The position numbers and the translations under genes were made by a program. From Promethearchaeota archaeon (GTDB lineage: Archaea; Asgardarchaeota; Lokiarchaeia; Sigynarchaeales; SOKP01): a stretch of 26,091 nucleotides of DNA. The notes under the pieces were generated by a model. That model had not been told where the DNA came from, did not search any database, and saw only the letters and a list, made by a program, of their open reading frames with translations. The stretch's first letter is position 1; the number at the start of each line of letters is the position of its first letter. The stretch lies in the NCBI GenBank assembly GCA_019057975.1, contig JAHLWJ010000024.1, positions 1 through 26,091 on the forward strand, written 5' to 3'. Of the stretch, positions 24,454 through 26,091 are shown one piece after another.

Positions 24454-24558
24454 CTAAGCCCACATCGAAAATCCCCCATAAGGGGAACCATCATAAGCTA
24501 CAATTGATTTGCCTTCTTCATTATGACCAGTTATAATTCTTCTTAATTTTCTTTCCAT
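24454..24558 (-). pseudogene. Truncated cupin-family gene, N-terminal remnant of 34 codons
   Basis: A short frame on the minus strand runs from ATG at 24558 to TAG at 24454 and has a strong ribosome binding site (GGAGG, 11 bases upstream). It encodes 34 residues beginning MERKLRRIITGHNEEGKS and ending GGFSMWA. The pattern R-R-I-x-T-G-H-x-x-x-G-K-S, followed by a D-G turn, is the known N terminus of a group of small cupin_2 proteins (usually about 150-180 residues). The beta-barrel with the metal-binding His residues is missing, and nothing on either frame downstream continues it. It is most likely a decayed gene, perhaps left by the rearrangement that brought in the adjacent oxidoreductases. 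A genuine 34-residue peptide is the alternative. The family call is from memory of the motif. Confidence 0.5.
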
Positions 24559-24674
24559 TCTATATCTAACCTCCTCCTAATATATTCGTTCATTTCTTTT
24601 TAGAGCCCCAATCTTTATTAATATTAATAATTAAAAGTAATTAAAAAAAATGGTGACAAAAAATTTCACAATTT

Positions 24675-25646
24675 ATGAAAGCGGTTGTATATGAAAAATA
24701 TGGCCCTCCGGAAGTCTTGAAGATGAAAGAAATAGAAAAACCTACTCCGAAGGACAATGAAATACTCGTGAAGATTCATGCGACAACAGTAACAAAAGGG
24801 GACGTGACATTTCGAGATGGCTTTAAAAGATTCAATCCCTTGATACGGTTCTTCGCGCGATTGATGTTTGGTTTTGGAGGACCTAAAAAAGTATCTGTAT
24901 TAGGGCTTGAGTTAGCCGGGGAAGTTGAAGCAGTAGGTAAAGATGTAAAACGATTTAAGAAAGGTGACCAAGTTTTTTCATCTCCCGGTTTTGGTTATGG
25001 CGGTTATGCTGAGTACATATGTCTGCTTGAAGAGACTGGCAAAGGAAGATTCCCAAAAGACGGGATGGTAGCACTAAAACCTACCAACATGACCTTTGAA
25101 GAAGCTGCCCCTGTTTCTGGTGGGGGAATAACCGCATTAATTGTGATTAGACAAGCAAATATCCAGAGCGGACAAAAAGTCCTTATTTATGGAGCTTCTG
25201 GAAGCGTAGGTACTTTTTCGGTACAGCTAGCTAAGTACTTTGGGGCAGAAGTTACCGGTGTATGCAGTACCACGAATTTAGAATTAGTGAAATCTCTAGG
25301 AGCCGATAAGGTAATTGATTATACTAAAGAGGATTTTACCGCAAGCGGTGAGACCTATGACGTTGTTTTTGATGCCGTCGGAAAAGCCTCGCCTTCACAA
25401 TGTAAGAAGGCTCTAAAGAAGGGAGGAATCTATCTTAATGTTAATAAAGATTCGGGTAATGGAAAAGCTTTAAAAGTTGAAGATCTCCTCTTTCTCAAAG
25501 AAGTTATTGAAGCGGGAAAGCTTAAATCGGCCATAGATAGAACCTATCCGTTGGAAGAAATTGTTGAGGCTCACAAATATGTCGATAAAGGGCATAAAAA
25601 AGGAAATGTGGTAATAAATGTGAGTGGTGAAAAGAAAGGAAAATAA
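24675..25646 (+). CDS. Zinc-independent MDR oxidoreductase (quinone oxidoreductase-like), copy 1
   Basis: This 323-residue medium-chain dehydrogenase/reductase, NAD(P)H-dependent, has an N-terminal GroES-like domain (1-125: [15 protein letters not shown], then [15 protein letters not shown] at 77-91, GDQVF at 97-101). A Rossmann domain follows with the dinucleotide loop YGASGSVG (172-179) and [14 protein letters not shown]. The catalytic and structural Cys ligands of zinc alcohol dehydrogenases are absent, as in quinone oxidoreductase/zeta-crystallin relatives. The substrate is likely a quinone, enone or similar small carbonyl. By my count one 60-base line inside it (24901-24960) is about 42% GC, against about 28% for a line of the coiled-coil gene (19081-19140). 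That suggests later acquisition. A paralogue begins 11 bases after its stop. Confidence 0.9.
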   Translation: MKAVVYEKYGPPEVLKMKEIEKPTPKDNEILVKIHATTVTKGDVTFRDGFKRFNPLIRFFARLMFGFGGPKKVSVLGLELAGEVEAVGKDVKRFKKGDQVFSSPGFGYGGYAEYICLLEETGKGRFPKDGMVALKPTNMTFEEAAPVSGGGITALIVIRQANIQSGQKVLIYGASGSVGTFSVQLAKYFGAEVTGVCSTTNLELVKSLGADKVIDYTKEDFTASGETYDVVFDAVGKASPSQCKKALKKGGIYLNVNKDSGNGKALKVEDLLFLKEVIEAGKLKSAIDRTYPLEEIVEAHKYVDKGHKKGNVVINVSGEKKGK

Positions 25647-25656
25647 TGGTAAAAAA

Positions 25657-26091
25657 ATGAAAGCGATTGTATGGACGAAGTATGGACCACCGGAAGTTCT
25701 TCAGCTCAAAGAGGTAGAAAAACCTACTCCCAAGGACAATGAAATACTGGTAAAAATACATGCGACAACAGTAACATCAGGGGACTGTGAACAACGAAGT
25801 CTCAAATTGGCATTCTTGTACCGGCTCCTCATGCGACTATATATTGGTATCAGAAAACCAAAGAGAATAACTATACTAGGGATGGAGTTATCCGGAGAAA
25901 TTGAATTAGTCGGCAAAGATGTAAAACGATTTAAGGAAGGTGACCAAGTTTTTGCAGCAACCGGTTTTATTGGTATGGGTACTTGTGCTGAGTACATATG
26001 TCTGCCTGAAGAACCTGAAGAAGGGAATAAGGCGACCAATAGTCAGGTGGCAATAAAACCGGCCAATATGACCCATGAGGAAGCCGCCCCC
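25657..26091 (+). CDS. Zinc-independent MDR oxidoreductase, copy 2 (3' end outside window)
   Basis: This frame starts at ATG 25657 and stays open for 145 codons to the right edge. It begins [15 protein letters not shown] and continues with [38 protein letters not shown] and [10 protein letters not shown], the same order as copy 1. Only the GroES-like domain is inside the window; the Rossmann half lies beyond it. Residues 41-75 ([21 protein letters not shown]) are the most diverged part, where the substrate pocket would be. It follows copy 1 by 10 bases with AAGGA (25636-25640) upstream, so both are probably on one transcript. A reverse-strand frame at 25701-26039 is a shadow of this gene. Confidence 0.88.
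   Translation, partial: MKAIVWTKYGPPEVLQLKEVEKPTPKDNEILVKIHATTVTSGDCEQRSLKLAFLYRLLMRLYIGIRKPKRITILGMELSGEIELVGKDVKRFKEGDQVFAATGFIGMGTCAEYICLPEEPEEGNKATNSQVAIKPANMTHEEAAP

Larger units (their letters stand above)
24372..24674. other. Intergenic region holding the cupin remnant
   Basis: Apart from the inverted repeat at 24423-24446 and the truncated cupin frame at 24454-24558, this 303-base stretch shows AT-rich DNA with a GGTGA (24652-24656) some 18 bases before the oxidoreductase ATG. That is too far for a standard ribosome binding site. Confidence 0.4.
24675..26091 (+). repeat. Tandem gene duplication (MDR oxidoreductase pair)
   Basis: The first 435 bases of copy 2 align with the start of copy 1. 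Long identical blocks include AAGGACAATGAAATACT and CATGCGACAACAGTAACA, as well as most of the GATGTAAAACGATTTAAG segment. The unit length is about 980 bases. Synonymous positions are also largely conserved, which points to a recent duplication or gene conversion. Confidence 0.75.

Noticed and set aside
25701..26039. 112-codon frame opposite the second oxidoreductase
   Set aside because: The opposite strand has an evident, conserved MDR reading frame; this is its antisense shadow.
1..26091. CRISPR array, tRNA or rRNA genes, insertion sequences
   Set aside because: I saw no regularly spaced repeats, no cloverleaf-like segments, no rRNA-like conserved blocks and no transposase motifs; small tRNAs with introns could escape reading by eye.

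Overview
The window looks like a chromosomal piece of an Asgard archaeon, most like the AT-rich Lokiarchaeia. It encodes a clearly eukaryote-like actin-related protein. It also has a protein joining a longin-like domain to an Arf/Rab-like GTPase, several HEAT/coiled-coil proteins with no bacterial look, an archaeal-style type IA topoisomerase, an archaeal TrmJ-like methyltransferase and a CDP-alcohol phosphatidyltransferase of the archaeal phospholipid type. The taxonomic call is inferred from gene content. No rRNA, tRNA or CRISPR array was seen.

Layout. Positions 1-2350 (+ strand) hold the end of a proline-rich protein, a 361-base AT-rich gap, the actin-related protein and a small winged-helix protein. 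Positions 2391-17881 are all on the minus strand: topoisomerase I, an orphan soluble histidine kinase with six PAS domains, a HAD-fold protein of the EhaR-like type, a free-standing GIY-YIG nuclease-like protein, a HEAT-repeat protein, purD, a double zinc-ribbon protein, the phosphatidyltransferase, a thermostable-type (M32) carboxypeptidase and the longin-GTPase fusion. Divergent from the GTPase is a two-gene + strand unit (18063-20315): an unknown 318-residue protein and a HEAT plus long coiled-coil protein. Two more lineage-specific genes face it on the minus strand (20325-22056). From 22216 to the right edge everything intact is on the + strand: a NIPSNAP-like protein, TrmJ, a flavodoxin and two tandem zinc-less quinone-oxidoreductase-like genes. 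A truncated cupin remnant lies on the minus strand between the last two.

How the genes fit together. Most housekeeping genes stand alone with their own AT-rich upstream regions; several minus-strand genes have a TATA-like element about 24-29 bases before the ATG, which would give leaderless mRNAs. Two groups deserve attention. The first is the proline-rich protein next to an actin-related protein with altered catalytic residues, a possible cytoskeletal pair. The second is the 16.3-22.1 kb block of longin/GTPase, coiled-coil, HEAT and unknown proteins, a candidate membrane-trafficking or signalling neighbourhood. The tandem oxidoreductases at the right edge have a higher GC content than the neighbouring genes and look recently duplicated or acquired.
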